A stretch of 64,000 bases of DNA, taken from Ramlibacter montanisoli. Lineage in GTDB: Bacteria; Pseudomonadota; Gammaproteobacteria; Burkholderiales; Burkholderiaceae_C. The stretch spans positions 3,286,001 through 3,350,000 of the forward strand of contig NZ_JABFCS010000001.1 of assembly GCF_013087525.1 (NCBI RefSeq), in the 5' to 3' direction. Of this stretch, positions 9,923 to 20,010 are shown one piece after another (the stretch's first letter is position 1; each line of letters opens with the position of its first letter). Made by a program: the position numbers and the translations under genes. The notes below the pieces were generated by a model that saw nothing but the letters and a program-made list of their open reading frames with translations, had not been told where the DNA came from and ran no database searches.

Positions 9923-11347
9923 TCAGCCAGGGCCGCCGGCTTGCACGCCGACCCCTGTCAGGATTGACAGGGGTGGGGCATCGGGGAAAGGCTTACTGTC
10001 GGGGGCGGCCGCCACGTCGGCGCCCACCACCACCGTGACCATGCGGTCCGGTTGCAGCTTGCGGGCGAAGGCGGCCCGGATGTCGGCGGCCGTGACCTTC
10101 TCCACCTGCCGGGTCCAGGTGTCCAGGTAATCGAGCGGCAAGTCGTACCAGGCGATGTTGGCCAGGTTGTCCAGCAGCTTGCGGTTGCTGTCGATGCGCA
10201 GGGCGAAGCCGCCGATCATGAAGTCCTTGGCCGCCTTGAGCTCCGCCTCCGTCGGCCCTTCGGCCACGAAGCGCCGCACCACGTCGCGCGACACCTGCAC
10301 CGCCTGCGCCGCCTGGTCCGGGCGCGTCTGCAGCCCCAGGATGAAGGCACCGGCGTGCATCGCCGGGGCGAAGTAGCTGTACACGCTGTAGCTCAGGCCG
10401 CGCTTGTGCCGCACTTCCTCCACCAGGCGCGACACGAAGCCGCCGCCACCCAGGATGTAGTTGCCCACCAGCAGCGGGAAGTAGTCCGGGTCGCTGCGCT
10501 TGTAGCCCGGCTGGCCGATCAGCACGTGCGCCTGCGCCGAAGCGAAGGGCACGTTGCGTTCGGCCGAGGCCGACAGGGGCGCGACCTCCGGCACCGGCGG
10601 CAGCGGCTGGCAGGCCGCAGCGGGCAGGCGCGAGAGCAGCGAGGTCACGATCTGGTCGGCCTGCGCCCGGTTCACGGCACCGACCACGCTCACCTTGGCG
10701 CGGCAGGGCTGGACGGTCCGGTAGAAGTTGCGCATGTCCTGCACGGAGATGCGCCCCAGCGACTCCTCGGTGGTGTCGTAGCCGTAGGGATGCGTGCCGT
10801 ACACCGCCTGGTTGAAGGTGCGCGCGGCGATGGTGCCGGGCTTGGTGTTGGCTTCGCGGATGGAGGCGATCATGCGCTGGCGATCGCGCTGCCACACGTT
10901 GTCCGGGAAGGCCGGCTCACCGAGCTGGCGCGCACCCAGCGCCACCGCCTTCTGCAGCAGCTCGGGGTAGGTCAGCGAGCGCAGCGTGAAGCTCATGCGG
11001 TCCTGGCCGGCACTGGCGCCGAAGCCGGCACCGAGGTCGGCCCAGGCCTCGCCCAGCTGGTTCTCGTCCAGAGGGGGCTGGCCGTTGCGGGCTTCCAGGC
11101 CCTTGGCGGTCATGCTGGCGGTGACGTCCGCCAGGCCCGACTTGTCGGAAGGATCGCGCCGCTCGCCGGCGTCGAAATCGATCTGCACGTCCACGATCGG
11201 CAGGCCGGGGACTTCCACGAACCAGACCTGCGCGCCACTGGGCTGCTGCCACTTCTGGATCGGCAGGGCTGCCCACGCGGGCAGGGTGAAGGTGGCGGCC
11301 ACCAGGGCGGCCGCGGCGCAACGCGCGAAGACTTGCTGCAACGACAT
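9923..11347 (-). CDS. M16 family peptidase-like protein, non-catalytic subunit
   Basis: Predicted exported protein of 474 residues with a signal peptide (FARCAAAALVAATFTLPAWA). It has the M16 double-domain layout (NTKPGTIAARTFNQAVYGTHPYGYDT; GGGGFVSRLVEEVRHKRGLSYSVYS, a conserved substrate-binding segment) but lacks the zinc site HxxEH: the matching place reads ADVTASMTAKG. In this family such proteins pair with an active partner, as in mitochondrial processing peptidase. The active partner is the gene 14 bases upstream. The start at 11347 follows GGACACCGC; a terminator lies downstream. Confidence 0.9.
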   Translation of the reverse strand: MSLQQVFARCAAAALVAATFTLPAWAALPIQKWQQPSGAQVWFVEVPGLPIVDVQIDFDAGERRDPSDKSGLADVTASMTAKGLEARNGQPPLDENQLGEAWADLGAGFGASAGQDRMSFTLRSLTYPELLQKAVALGARQLGEPAFPDNVWQRDRQRMIASIREANTKPGTIAARTFNQAVYGTHPYGYDTTEESLGRISVQDMRNFYRTVQPCRAKVSVVGAVNRAQADQIVTSLLSRLPAAACQPLPPVPEVAPLSASAERNVPFASAQAHVLIGQPGYKRSDPDYFPLLVGNYILGGGGFVSRLVEEVRHKRGLSYSVYSYFAPAMHAGAFILGLQTRPDQAAQAVQVSRDVVRRFVAEGPTEAELKAAKDFMIGGFALRIDSNRKLLDNLANIAWYDLPLDYLDTWTRQVEKVTAADIRAAFARKLQPDRMVTVVVGADVAAAPDSKPFPDAPPLSILTGVGVQAGGPG

Positions 11348-11361
11348 GCGGTGTCCTTGGT

Positions 11362-12783
11362 TCAATGGCGCGCGCCGGCGGCGGGCTGGCGGGGCTTGCG
11401 ATTGGGGTCGACGGGGAGCGGGCGCAGGATGCCCACCGAGAGCTGGTCGTCGCCGAAGTAGCGCGCGGCCACCGACTTGACCTGGTCGGCGGTGACTTCG
11501 CGCAGGCGCGCCATCAGGCGCGTGTCGGAGTCCAGCGGCATGCCCATCACCCACGCGCTTCCGAGTTCGCGCGCCTGGCCCATCACCGAGTCGAGCTTGT
11601 AGATCTCGCCGGCGATCCAGCGCGTCTTCACGCGCTGCAGCTCCGCTTCGGTCACGCCTTCGCGGGCGACGCGCGCCACCTGCTCGCGCAGCGCCGCTTC
11701 CACCTGCTCCGGCGTCTTGCCGGCGGCGGGCACGCCGCTGAGCGTGAACAGTTGCGGGCCGCGGCCCCAGAGCCCGTAGCCGGCATCGACCGAGTCGGCG
11801 ACGCGGTCGGGACCGCGCGTCAGCGCCCGGTCCAGCCGCGCGCCGTCGTAGCCATCGAGCACCGCGGACAGCACGGTCAGCGCCAGCGCGTCGTCGTTCT
11901 CCGGCGTCTTGTCGAAGGTGCGCAGCTGCGGCACCTTGAAGGCCAGCGCGACGTAGGACTGGTCGGCCGGCGCCTTGAACTCCAGGCGGCGCACGCCGTT
12001 CTGCTGCGGCTCCTCGCGCGGCTTGCGCGGGGGCACGGCCCGCGCGGGGATGCTGCCGTAGTGCTTTTCCACCAGCCGGCGCACCTGCGCGGGATCCACG
12101 TCGCCGGCGACGACCACGGCGGCATTGCCCGGCACGTACCAGCGGCGGTAGAACTCGCGCGCGTCCTGCGGCGTCATGGCCTCGAGGTCGTTCATCCAGC
12201 CGACCACCGGGCGGCGGTAGGGCGAGGCCTGGTACACCACGGCACTGAGCTGCTCGAACAGCAGCGAGCGCGGGTTGTCCTCGGTGCGGCTGCGGCGCTC
12301 CTCCTTCACCACTTCCAGTTCGCGCTTGAACTCGTCGTCGGGCCACTGGTTGTTGGCGAAGCGGTCGGCCTCCAGCCGGATCACGTCCTCCAGCTTGTTC
12401 GCCGGGATCTGCTGGAAGTAGCCGGTGACGTCGCGCGTGGTGAAGGCGTTCTCGCGGCCGCCGAGCGCGGCGACCAGGCGCGAGAACTCGCCCGGCTTGG
12501 TCGTCTTCGTGCCCTTGAACAGCATGTGTTCCAGCACGTGGGCGACGCCGGTGGTGCCGTCCACTTCGTCCATCGCGCCCACGCGCACGTAGAGCATGTG
12601 CACCGCGGTGGGCGCGCGCCGGTCCGGCTTCACGATCAGCGTGAGGCCGTTGGGCAGCGTGAATTGCTGGGGCTTTTCCTGGGCGGGTGCCGGCGCCGTG
12701 ATCTGCGCGCCGGCGGGCGGCAGCAGGGACAGCGACAAGGAGGAGAAGAAAAGGAGGAGGAAGGTGCGCAGGTGGCGTTTCAT
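11362..12783 (-). CDS. M16 family zinc peptidase (pitrilysin-like), catalytic subunit
   Basis: Exported metallopeptidase of 473 residues with a clear signal peptide ending near AGAQ. The inverted zinc motif is complete: HVLEH at 82-86, with a further glutamate ligand probably in VVKEERRSR. TSSLFEQL-like and PYRRPVVGWMNDLE segments are also typical. It should act in the periplasm on peptides or misfolded proteins, with the inactive paralogue as partner. It is the first gene of a two-gene operon, divergent from ftsY with only 29 bases between the starts. Confidence 0.92.
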   Translation of the reverse strand: MKRHLRTFLLLFFSSLSLSLLPPAGAQITAPAPAQEKPQQFTLPNGLTLIVKPDRRAPTAVHMLYVRVGAMDEVDGTTGVAHVLEHMLFKGTKTTKPGEFSRLVAALGGRENAFTTRDVTGYFQQIPANKLEDVIRLEADRFANNQWPDDEFKRELEVVKEERRSRTEDNPRSLLFEQLSAVVYQASPYRRPVVGWMNDLEAMTPQDAREFYRRWYVPGNAAVVVAGDVDPAQVRRLVEKHYGSIPARAVPPRKPREEPQQNGVRRLEFKAPADQSYVALAFKVPQLRTFDKTPENDDALALTVLSAVLDGYDGARLDRALTRGPDRVADSVDAGYGLWGRGPQLFTLSGVPAAGKTPEQVEAALREQVARVAREGVTEAELQRVKTRWIAGEIYKLDSVMGQARELGSAWVMGMPLDSDTRLMARLREVTADQVKSVAARYFGDDQLSVGILRPLPVDPNRKPRQPAAGARH

Positions 12784-12800
12784 AGAATCCTCTGATTCTA
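12783..12800. promoter_or_regulatory. inverted repeat in the M16/ftsY divergent promoter region
   Basis: TAGAATC, CTCT, TAGAATC in reverse complement (GATTCTA) form a perfect 7-base inverted repeat that begins at the first base of the M16 start codon and ends 12 bases before the ftsY ATG. It fills most of the 29-base gap. It may be an operator or simply promoter sequence for one of the genes; no known regulator site was recognised. Confidence 0.35.
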
Positions 12801-12812
12801 GAAACCTCCCTG

Positions 12813-13937
12813 ATGTTCAGCTTCTTCCGGAAAAAGCCGCCGGCCACCCCCGCTCCCGCCCCCGTCGCCACGCCGGCGCCCGCCAGCCCCACGGTGGTCG
12901 TGCCGCCGGCCCTGGCCCCGGTGCCGCCCCCGCCCCCTGCCGCGGCCCCCGCGCCCCCGCCGGCCGTGGGTGGCGGGCTGATCGGCAGCGCGCTGGTCGC
13001 GCCCCTGGAGATCCCGGTGGCGCCGCCGGTGGCACCCGAGCGGCAGAGCTGGATGGACCGGCTGTCGGTCGGCCTGCGCAAGACCGGCTCGAACATTTCG
13101 CAGGTCTTTACCGGCGCGCAGATCGACGACGCGCTCTACGAAGAGCTGGAAACGGCGCTGCTGCTGGCCGACACCGGCGTGCCGGCGACCGAATTCCTGC
13201 TCAATGCCGTCAAGCAGAAGGTGGCCGCCACCGGCGCGACGCGGCCGGTGCAGGCCAAGAACATCCTGGTGGACGCGCTCACGCAGCTGCTGCGGCCGCT
13301 GGAGCGGCCGCTGACCATCGGCGAACACCAGCCCACCGTGATCATGGTGGCGGGCGTGAACGGCGCCGGCAAGACCACCTCCATCGGCAAGCTGACCAAG
13401 CACCTCGCGGATGCCGGCGAGACGGTGCTGCTGGCGGCGGCCGACACCTTCCGCGCCGCCGCCAAGGAGCAGCTGGCCGTCTGGGCCGACCGCAACAAGG
13501 TGGAGATCGTCAGCCAGGAAGGCGGCGACCCGGCGGCCGTGAGCTTCGACGCGGTGAGCGCCGGCAAGGCGCGCAAGAAGGACGTGGTGATCGTGGACAC
13601 CGCCGGCCGCCTGCCGACCCAGCAGCACCTGATGGAGGAGCTGCGCAAGATCCGGCGCGTGGTGACCAAGGCGGACGCCAGCGCGCCGCACGAGGTGTTG
13701 CTGGTGATCGACGGCAACACGGGGCAGAACGCGCTGCAGCAGGTGAAGGCCTTCGACGCGGTGCTGGGGCTCACCGGGCTGATCGTCACCAAGCTCGATG
13801 GCACGGCCAAGGGCGGCATGCTGGCGGCGATCGCGCAGGAGAAGCCCGTGCCGGTGTATTTCATCGGCGTGGGGGAGCGGCTGGAGGACCTGGAGACCTT
13901 CAGTGCGCGGGAGTTTGCGCTGGCTTTGCTGGCCTAG
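12813..13937 (+). CDS. ftsY: signal recognition particle receptor FtsY
   Basis: GTPase that docks SRP-ribosome complexes at the inner membrane. The 374-residue protein starts MFSFFRKKPP, followed by a long proline/alanine linker to about residue 70 in place of the acidic A domain of enterobacteria. The NG domain has GVNGAGKTTS near 180, AADTFRAAAKEQL, DTAGR near 262 and TKLDGTAKGG near 326. No good ribosome site precedes the ATG. The stop shares a CTAG with the repaired stop of cutA on the other strand. The N-terminal linker is low in complexity, so its length can vary between relatives. Confidence 0.97.
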   Translation: MFSFFRKKPPATPAPAPVATPAPASPTVVVPPALAPVPPPPPAAAPAPPPAVGGGLIGSALVAPLEIPVAPPVAPERQSWMDRLSVGLRKTGSNISQVFTGAQIDDALYEELETALLLADTGVPATEFLLNAVKQKVAATGATRPVQAKNILVDALTQLLRPLERPLTIGEHQPTVIMVAGVNGAGKTTSIGKLTKHLADAGETVLLAAADTFRAAAKEQLAVWADRNKVEIVSQEGGDPAAVSFDAVSAGKARKKDVVIVDTAGRLPTQQHLMEELRKIRRVVTKADASAPHEVLLVIDGNTGQNALQQVKAFDAVLGLTGLIVTKLDGTAKGGMLAAIAQEKPVPVYFIGVGERLEDLETFSAREFALALLA

Positions 13938-14274
13938 GGAGCGGGGACGGTCACCTCGCCGGCCGCCCAGGCGGCGTACGCCGCGCTCCCCGCATCCCCA
14001 CCACCAGGAACTGGGGCACTTCGTACGGGTGCTCTTCCCGGAACAAGTCCTGCAGCGCCGCCTCGCACCCCGGCAGCGTCTTGATCGTCAGCCGCACCTC
14101 CGGGTCAGCACATTCCTTCCCCTGCCAGCGGTACAGCGAGGTCAGCCCCTCCTCGATCTGCACGCAGGCCGCCAGCCGGCGCGCCAGGATCGCACGACCG
14201 AGCTGGTCGGCGTCGGCGCGGGAGCCGACGGTGGTCGTCACCGACAGAATGTCCAGATCTTTACAGTCTTGCAT
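13934..14274 (-). CDS. cutA: divalent-cation tolerance protein CutA, frame break near 13996
   Basis: Small trimeric cytoplasmic protein linked to copper tolerance. Family motifs are TTVGSRADADQLGRAILARRLAACVQ and the hallmark HPYEVPQFL. As read, the frame ends at 13951 with an arginine-rich tail (MRGARRTPPGRPAR). Adding one G in the GGGG run near 13996 gives the ordinary CutA ending GDAGSAAYAAWAAGEV and a stop at 13934-13936, making 113 residues. The stop then overlaps the ftsY stop in the palindrome CTAG. I treat the break as a sequence error. Confidence 0.9.
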
Positions 14275-14322
14275 GGGGAGGCCTCCCAGAATGCGCGCAT
14301 TGTCCGATGCCAGGAGCGCCCC

Positions 14323-14784
14323 ATGTCCACCCTGACCGACTCCGCCGCCGCCGCGGCCCCGCGCAAGATCGACCAGCTGCTGGCCCACTACGGGGAAAGC
14401 CACCGCGATCCCCGCAACGAGAAGATCCACTTCGTGGCCATCCCGCTGATCATGGTCAGCCTGCTCGGGCTGCTCTTTGCCATCCACCCCTGGGTCGCCT
14501 ACGGCTTCGTGATGGCCAGCCTGGTCTACTACGCGCGCCTGTCGCTGGTCTGGCTGCTGACCATGGCCGTCCTGTCCGCCCTGGGGCTGGCCCTGGTCCA
14601 CGCGATGGGTGAGCGCGTACTTCTTATGTCGGCCGTGATCTTCGTGGGGGCCTGGATCGCCCAGTTCGTCGGCCACAAGCTGGAGGGCCGCAAGCCCTCC
14701 TTCTTCGAGGACTTGCAATACCTCTGGATCGGTCCCATCTTCGTCCTGAGCAAGCTGTTCCTGAAGCTCGGCCTCCGCTGGTAG
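14323..14784 (+). CDS. Mpo1-like (DUF962) membrane protein
   Basis: Small membrane protein of 153 residues related to yeast Mpo1/YGL010w. It begins with the family segment QLLAHYGESHRDPRNEKIHFVAIPL (HxxP-rich region) and has about four membrane helices, ending in GHKLEGRKPSFFEDLQYLWIGPIF, the second family hallmark with its conserved histidine. Yeast Mpo1 is an Fe(II)-dependent dioxygenase of 2-hydroxy fatty acids; whether this protein has that activity is not known. The start ATG at 14323 has CAGGAG upstream. Confidence 0.85.
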   Translation: MSTLTDSAAAAAPRKIDQLLAHYGESHRDPRNEKIHFVAIPLIMVSLLGLLFAIHPWVAYGFVMASLVYYARLSLVWLLTMAVLSALGLALVHAMGERVLLMSAVIFVGAWIAQFVGHKLEGRKPSFFEDLQYLWIGPIFVLSKLFLKLGLRW

Positions 14785-14868
14785 GCGGCGCCTTCCCGGG
14801 GCAGCCCCGCACCCCTGGCAAGTACGCGCCGACTGCCGCTCGGCACCCCTGCCTACGGAACCCTTTGC

Positions 14869-14895
14869 TTAGCAGTCTGTCCAACAGAGTGCTAA
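14869..14895. promoter_or_regulatory. CIRCE-like operator (HrcA site) upstream of rpoH
   Basis: TTAGCAGTC, nine bases, GAGTGCTAA: this matches the CIRCE consensus TTAGCACTC-N9-GAGTGCTAA at 17 of 18 positions. It ends 28 bases before the rpoH start, a normal operator position. GGAACCC at 14857-14863 with GTCCAA 15 bases later (14879-14884) resembles an extracytoplasmic-sigma (SigE-like) promoter whose -10 would lie inside the operator; that promoter reading is tentative. The operator implies that the repressor HrcA damps production of the heat-shock sigma factor. Confidence 0.85.
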
Positions 14896-14923
14896 CATTT
14901 TCACAAGCAAAGGAGATTCCGGT

Positions 14924-15859
<936 letters not shown>

Positions 15860-15882
15860 ACGGCGCAGCACGCCTTTCGACG

Positions 15883-15907
15883 AAGCCCGGCACCCGCCGG
15901 GCTTTTT
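15883..15907 (+). terminator. intrinsic terminator of rpoH
   Basis: AAGCCCGGC (15883-15891), loop ACCC, GCCGGGCTT (15896-15904) with a T run to 15907, starting 23 bases after the rpoH stop. A standard Rho-independent terminator. Confidence 0.93.
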
Positions 15908-15987
15908 GTGTTGTATCCGCACCCTCCGGGAATGCTTTTTGGCCGCCGGAAGCACTTGCTCATCCATGCTCCTGCAACAATGCCAGC

Positions 15988-17727
15988 ATGTGGAGGAGTG
16001 TCCTGCGCGCCCTTGGCGCCGCCCTGCTCTGGTTCGCCTCCGCTGCGGGGGCGAATGCGACCTCGGAAACCGATCCGGTGGCCGGGGTACAGCCGCCCGC
16101 CATCCGCCTCGGTGCCGCCGCCCCCTCCGTCAACCTGAACCGCCAGGCCGTGTACTGGCTGGACGCGCAGGGCAGCCGGACGATCGAACAGGTCGAGGCC
16201 GCCGCCGATTCCCTGCCCTGGCTGCTGCGCCGGCGCGACTCGCAAGGCCCGGTGCACGGCGGCGCCCTCTGGATCCTGTTCGAAGCCACGGTGCCGGCCG
16301 GCGAACACTGGTACCTCGAAGTCTCCGCCCCCTTCCACGAGAAGGTGCAGCTGTTCCACCGCGACGCCACCGGCCGCCTGGTGGCGCAGGAGGCGGGAAC
16401 AGTGCACTCGGTGGCGGAATGGGCGGTGCCGGGACGGCTGCCCACCTTCCGCCTGGCCGGCAACGACCCGCGCCCGGTGCGCTACTGGCTGCGGGTGGAG
16501 GACGACCGCTCCGACTTCGTGGCGCCGCTGATGCTGATGCGCGAAGACGCGCTGCAGCAGGCACGCGAGCGCGAGCAGTTCGTCTTCGGCGCCTACTTCG
16601 GGCTGGCGGGGCTGGTCGCGATCGCGGCGCTCGCCAACGGCCTGGCCTTCCGCGACAAGGCCTTCCTCGCGTTCGCGCTCTACATCGTCCTGCTGGGCGC
16701 GGGACAGCTCGGTCGCGCCGGCATCGGCGCGCAGCACGTCTGGCCGGAGTGGCAGGTGTGGAACGACACGGTGCTGGCGCTGTGGCCCGGCGCCGCGACC
16801 GCGGCGGCCCTGTGGTTCGTGAAGGTGGTGACCGAGCCGGCGCGCCTGTCGCGCGCGCTCGACGCGTCCGCGTGGGGCCTGATCGCGGCGCTGCTGGGCG
16901 CGACGGCCGTGCACGTGGTGATCGGCAGCTGGACCAGCATGGCGCTGGTGCTGGCGCTCACCGGCCTCTCCCTGATCGCCGTCCTGAGCATGGTGACCTG
17001 GGGCTGGCTGGGCGGGCGCGACCGGCACCTCGGGCTGTTCGCGCTCGGCTTCGCGCCGGTGCTGGTGCTGGCGGCGTTCCCGCTGGCGCGCAGCTTCGGC
17101 CTGCTGCCGACCAACCTGGTCACGCGCTTCGGGCTGTTCTTCGGCGCTGCGCTGGAGCTGCCGATCCTGTACTACGCGCTCAACCTGCGCCTGATGGCGC
17201 GGCGCGAGGCCGACCTGCGCGCCAGCGCGCTCTCCCGCACCGACGCCCTCACCGGCCTGCCGCACCGCCAGGCGATCATCGAGCGGCTGGACACCAGCCT
17301 CGCGCATGCGCGCGGCCAGAAGCAGAACTGCGCGCTGCTGGGCGTGCGCATCTCCAACCTGGATGCGATCGCCGAGGAGTTCGGCCGCGAAGCCGCCGAG
17401 AAGGCGCTGGTGGTGGCGGCCTCGCACCTGCGCCGCACCATCGTCAACTTCGACATGGCCGCGCGCGTGGACCAGCGCGAGTTCGCGGTGCTGCTGGAAG
17501 CGCCGATGACGCCGCAGACCGTCACGTCCCGCGCGCAGCAGCTGGTGGCCAGCGGCCTGCGCCAGATCGAAGCGCTGCCGGCGGCGCTGACGCTCAAGTT
17601 CCACGTGACGGCGGCGATGCTGCCGGTGCCGGAACTCGATGGCGAGGCCAGCCTCGCCTGGGTGATCGACGGCCTGGACCAGATGAACCAGGAAGTGCGG
17701 AAACTGATCCGCCCGCTGAACTTCTAG
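15988..17727 (+). CDS. 7TMR-DISM sensor with degenerate GGDEF domain
   Basis: Membrane signalling protein of 579 residues. After a signal peptide (LGAALLWFASAAGANA) comes a periplasmic beta-sandwich domain of the 7TMR-DISMED2 type (about 45-190), then seven membrane helices (about 200-405) and a C-terminal GGDEF-like domain that starts with DALTGLPHRQ. The catalytic GGDEF position reads RVDQREF, so diguanylate cyclase activity is not expected; it may bind GTP or c-di-GMP or act as a partner. The start ATG at 15988 gives the signal peptide directly. The stop TAG shares CTAG with the stop of the opposite gene. Confidence 0.88.
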   Translation: MWRSVLRALGAALLWFASAAGANATSETDPVAGVQPPAIRLGAAAPSVNLNRQAVYWLDAQGSRTIEQVEAAADSLPWLLRRRDSQGPVHGGALWILFEATVPAGEHWYLEVSAPFHEKVQLFHRDATGRLVAQEAGTVHSVAEWAVPGRLPTFRLAGNDPRPVRYWLRVEDDRSDFVAPLMLMREDALQQAREREQFVFGAYFGLAGLVAIAALANGLAFRDKAFLAFALYIVLLGAGQLGRAGIGAQHVWPEWQVWNDTVLALWPGAATAAALWFVKVVTEPARLSRALDASAWGLIAALLGATAVHVVIGSWTSMALVLALTGLSLIAVLSMVTWGWLGGRDRHLGLFALGFAPVLVLAAFPLARSFGLLPTNLVTRFGLFFGAALELPILYYALNLRLMARREADLRASALSRTDALTGLPHRQAIIERLDTSLAHARGQKQNCALLGVRISNLDAIAEEFGREAAEKALVVAASHLRRTIVNFDMAARVDQREFAVLLEAPMTPQTVTSRAQQLVASGLRQIEALPAALTLKFHVTAAMLPVPELDGEASLAWVIDGLDQMNQEVRKLIRPLNF

Positions 17728-18539
17728 TCCTCGTTCGCGATGCTGCGCTGCGCGCGCCGCACGATGTAGGCGGTGGCGGGCGGAACGCGCCCCCGGCTCC
17801 AGCGGCCGCACACCTCGCGCACCCAGGCAGGTTGCGTCTTGGCCGCATCGTTCAGCCAGTTGGCCACCGAGTTCTGCACGTAGCGGCTGTCGTCGGCGCG
17901 CAGCGGCTCCAGCAGCGGCAGGCCGCGCCAGGGCTCCTGCTTCAGCGGTTCGATCTGCGCGCACCACACGCCGCGCGGGCGCGTCGCCTCGCTGGCGAAG
18001 CGGCGGATGTTGGGATCGGGATGGGTCGCCCACCCTTGCAGCAGGCGCACCGCCTGCTCCACGTCGCCGGCGATCTCGTCGCGCACCGCCATCCAGGCCA
18101 TTTCGCGCACACCGAAGTGCGGGTCGGCGGCGAAGCGCCACACGGAACACAGCTTGTCCGGCAGGGCCATGCTGCTGAACGCGATCCACTGCGCGGCCCA
18201 GGACCGGGCGACGTCGCTCGGGTGCGTCGCCAGCGCATGCGCGATGCGGTCGCGCTCAGCCCGCGGTGCCGCCAGGTCGTACAGCGCACGCGCGACGTGC
18301 AGGTGGCGCCGCACGGGCGGGAACGCCGACAGCATCGCCAGCGTGTCCTGCAGCCGCTCCGCTTCGGGATCGAGACCGATGCCGCGCGCCACCTTGCGCG
18401 CAAGCTGCGCGAGGTCCAGCGCCAGGAACTCGTTGAGGTTGACGGTGGGGATCTGCCCCGCGTTCAGCGCGTCGAGCACCTCCTGCGGGATCAGCGCGAT
18501 GCGCGCGGCACCCTTGCGTCCCAGCAGGTGCTGCACCAT
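17724..18539 (-). CDS. DNA alkylation repair protein, AlkC/AlkD-like HEAT-repeat family
   Basis: Helical-repeat protein of 271 residues. The C-terminal half has the pattern IRRFASEATRPRGVW, PLLEPLRADDSRYVQNSVANWLND and PAWVREVCGRW, which matches the AlkC-type HEAT-repeat DNA glycosylases that remove 3-methyladenine. I recognise the family from this pattern only; glycosylase activity is inferred. It has no membrane segment. It ends on the same CTAG as the sensor gene on the plus strand, and starts 4 bases after the SCO gene on the minus strand end, so may lie downstream of another unit. Confidence 0.8.
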   Translation of the reverse strand: MVQHLLGRKGAARIALIPQEVLDALNAGQIPTVNLNEFLALDLAQLARKVARGIGLDPEAERLQDTLAMLSAFPPVRRHLHVARALYDLAAPRAERDRIAHALATHPSDVARSWAAQWIAFSSMALPDKLCSVWRFAADPHFGVREMAWMAVRDEIAGDVEQAVRLLQGWATHPDPNIRRFASEATRPRGVWCAQIEPLKQEPWRGLPLLEPLRADDSRYVQNSVANWLNDAAKTQPAWVREVCGRWSRGRVPPATAYIVRRAQRSIANED

Positions 18540-18543
18540 CGCG

Positions 18544-19129
18544 TCAGCCCTTGAGCACCAGCTTCAGGTCGTCGGCCAGGGCCTGCGCGCCGCTGCCGTA
18601 GCGCGAATACAGCCGCAGCCGCCCTTGCGGGTCGTACACGAAACTGGCGGCCGAGTGCTCCATGAAGTAGGTGCCCGGCGCCTTGCCTTCGACGCGGCGG
18701 AAGAACACCTTGAAATCCTTGGCCACCTGCGCGGTCTGCTCGGGCGTGCCGCGCAGCGCGATGAAGTCGGGGCCGAAGTTGGCGACGTAGGCCTTCAGCA
18801 GTTCCGGCTTGTCGCGCTCGGGATCCACGGTGATCAGCACGCCCTGCACCTTGGCGCCGTCCGCGCCCAGCGCTTCTTGGCCTCGGCGATCTCGGTCAGC
18901 GTGACCGGGCAGACGTCGGGGCACTGCGTGTAGCCGAAGAACACCACGACCGCCTTGCCCTGGAAGTCCTTGATGCTGCGCATGCGGCCGTCCGCGTCGG
19001 GGGCAGCGGGAAGTCCTTGGCGTAGTCGGCGCCGGTGATGTCCACCGCCTTGAACTGCGGCTTGCTCTCGGGCGCGCAGGCGGCGAGCGCGGAGGCGGCG
19101 AGGGTCAGGAGTGCGGTGCGTCGCTGCAT
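18544..19129 (-). CDS. SCO1/SenC copper chaperone, two frame breaks
   Basis: Thioredoxin-fold protein that delivers copper to the CuA site of cytochrome oxidase. The N-terminus (MQRRTALLTLAASALAACAPE) is a signal sequence with a lipoprotein-like cysteine. The copper motif FGYTQCPDVCPVTL is encoded near 18905-18940, in a different frame from both ends. A missing C in a C run near 19008 and a missing G near 18878 restore DFPLPPDADGRM and EAKKALGADGAKV, giving a normal 195-residue SCO protein. It is the last gene of the oxidase-assembly run, 5 bases after ctaB. Confidence 0.92.
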
Positions 19130-19134
19130 GGTGT

Positions 19135-20010
19135 TCACACGAGGTAATGGTCCACCAGCAGCGCCGCGAACAGCGCGCTCAGGTGGATCAGGGAGAAACG
19201 GAAGGTCTTGCGCGCGAGCGCATCGGAGTACTCGCGCCAGAGGCGGAAGCCGTACCAGCAGAAGCCGGCGCTGAGCACCAGCGCCGCGGCCAGGTAGAGC
19301 CAGGAACTCATGCCGTAGGCGAAGGGCATCAGCGTCGCCGCGAACAGCACGAAGGTGTACAGCAGGATCTGCAGCCGCGTGAACTCGTTGCCGTGCGTCA
19401 CGGGCAGCATCGGCAGGCCGGACTTGCGGTAGTCCTCCACGCGGTAGAGCGCGAGCGCCCAGAAGTGCGGCGGCGTCCACAGGAAGATGATCAGGAACAG
19501 GATCAGCGCCTCGGGGCCGACGTCGCCGCGCAGCGCCGCCCAGCCCAGCACCGGCGGCATCGCGCCGGAAGCGCCGCCGATCACGATGTTCTGCGGCGTC
19601 AGCGGCTTGAGGATCACGGTGTAGATCACCGCATAGCCGATGAAGGTGCCCAGCGTGAGCCACATCGTCAGCGGATTCACCCACGCGTACAGCACCCACG
19701 AGCCGAGCGCGCACAGCACCGCGGAGAACAGCAGGGTCTGCCAGTCGCTCAGCTCGCCCTTGGCGGTGGGACGCCAGGCGGTACGCCGCATCTTGGCGTC
19801 GATGCCTTTCTCCACCAGGCAGTTGAAGGCCGCGGCCGCGCCGGCCACCAGCCAGATGCCGAGGCAGGCGATCGCGGCGAGGCGCACGTCCTGCAGCGAA
19901 GGCAGGCCCGGCACCGCGAGCACCATGCCGATCAGCGCGCAGAACACGATCAGCTGGATCACGCGCGGCTTCATCAGCGCGTAGAACTGGCGCACGACGC
20001 TGGCGTTCAT
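19135..20010 (-). CDS. ctaB: protoheme IX farnesyltransferase (heme O synthase)
   Basis: Adds a farnesyl group to heme B to make heme O for the oxidase. The 291-residue protein has about nine membrane helices, the prenyltransferase motifs [18 protein letters not shown] (NxxxDxxxD-like) and [30 protein letters not shown], and the segment [11 protein letters not shown]. The start ATG at 20010 overlaps the stop of ctaA (ATGA), so the two heme-synthesis genes are coupled. It lies immediately before the SCO gene. Confidence 0.97.
   Translation of the reverse strand: MNASVVRQFYALMKPRVIQLIVFCALIGMVLAVPGLPSLQDVRLAAIACLGIWLVAGAAAAFNCLVEKGIDAKMRRTAWRPTAKGELSDWQTLLFSAVLCALGSWVLYAWVNPLTMWLTLGTFIGYAVIYTVILKPLTPQNIVIGGASGAMPPVLGWAALRGDVGPEALILFLIIFLWTPPHFWALALYRVEDYRKSGLPMLPVTHGNEFTRLQILLYTFVLFAATLMPFAYGMSSWLYLAAALVLSAGFCWYGFRLWREYSDALARKTFRFSLIHLSALFAALLVDHYLV

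Noticed and set aside
9923..13096. Very long minus-strand open frame upstream of the second M16 gene and across the ftsY start
   Set aside because: Only 9923-11347 has a signal peptide and family motifs; the rest is antisense or out of frame to the other M16 gene and to ftsY.
14783..14856. GTAGGC...GCCTAC flanks downstream of the Mpo1-like gene as a repeat element
   Set aside because: The arms are only six bases and no second copy was found in the window.
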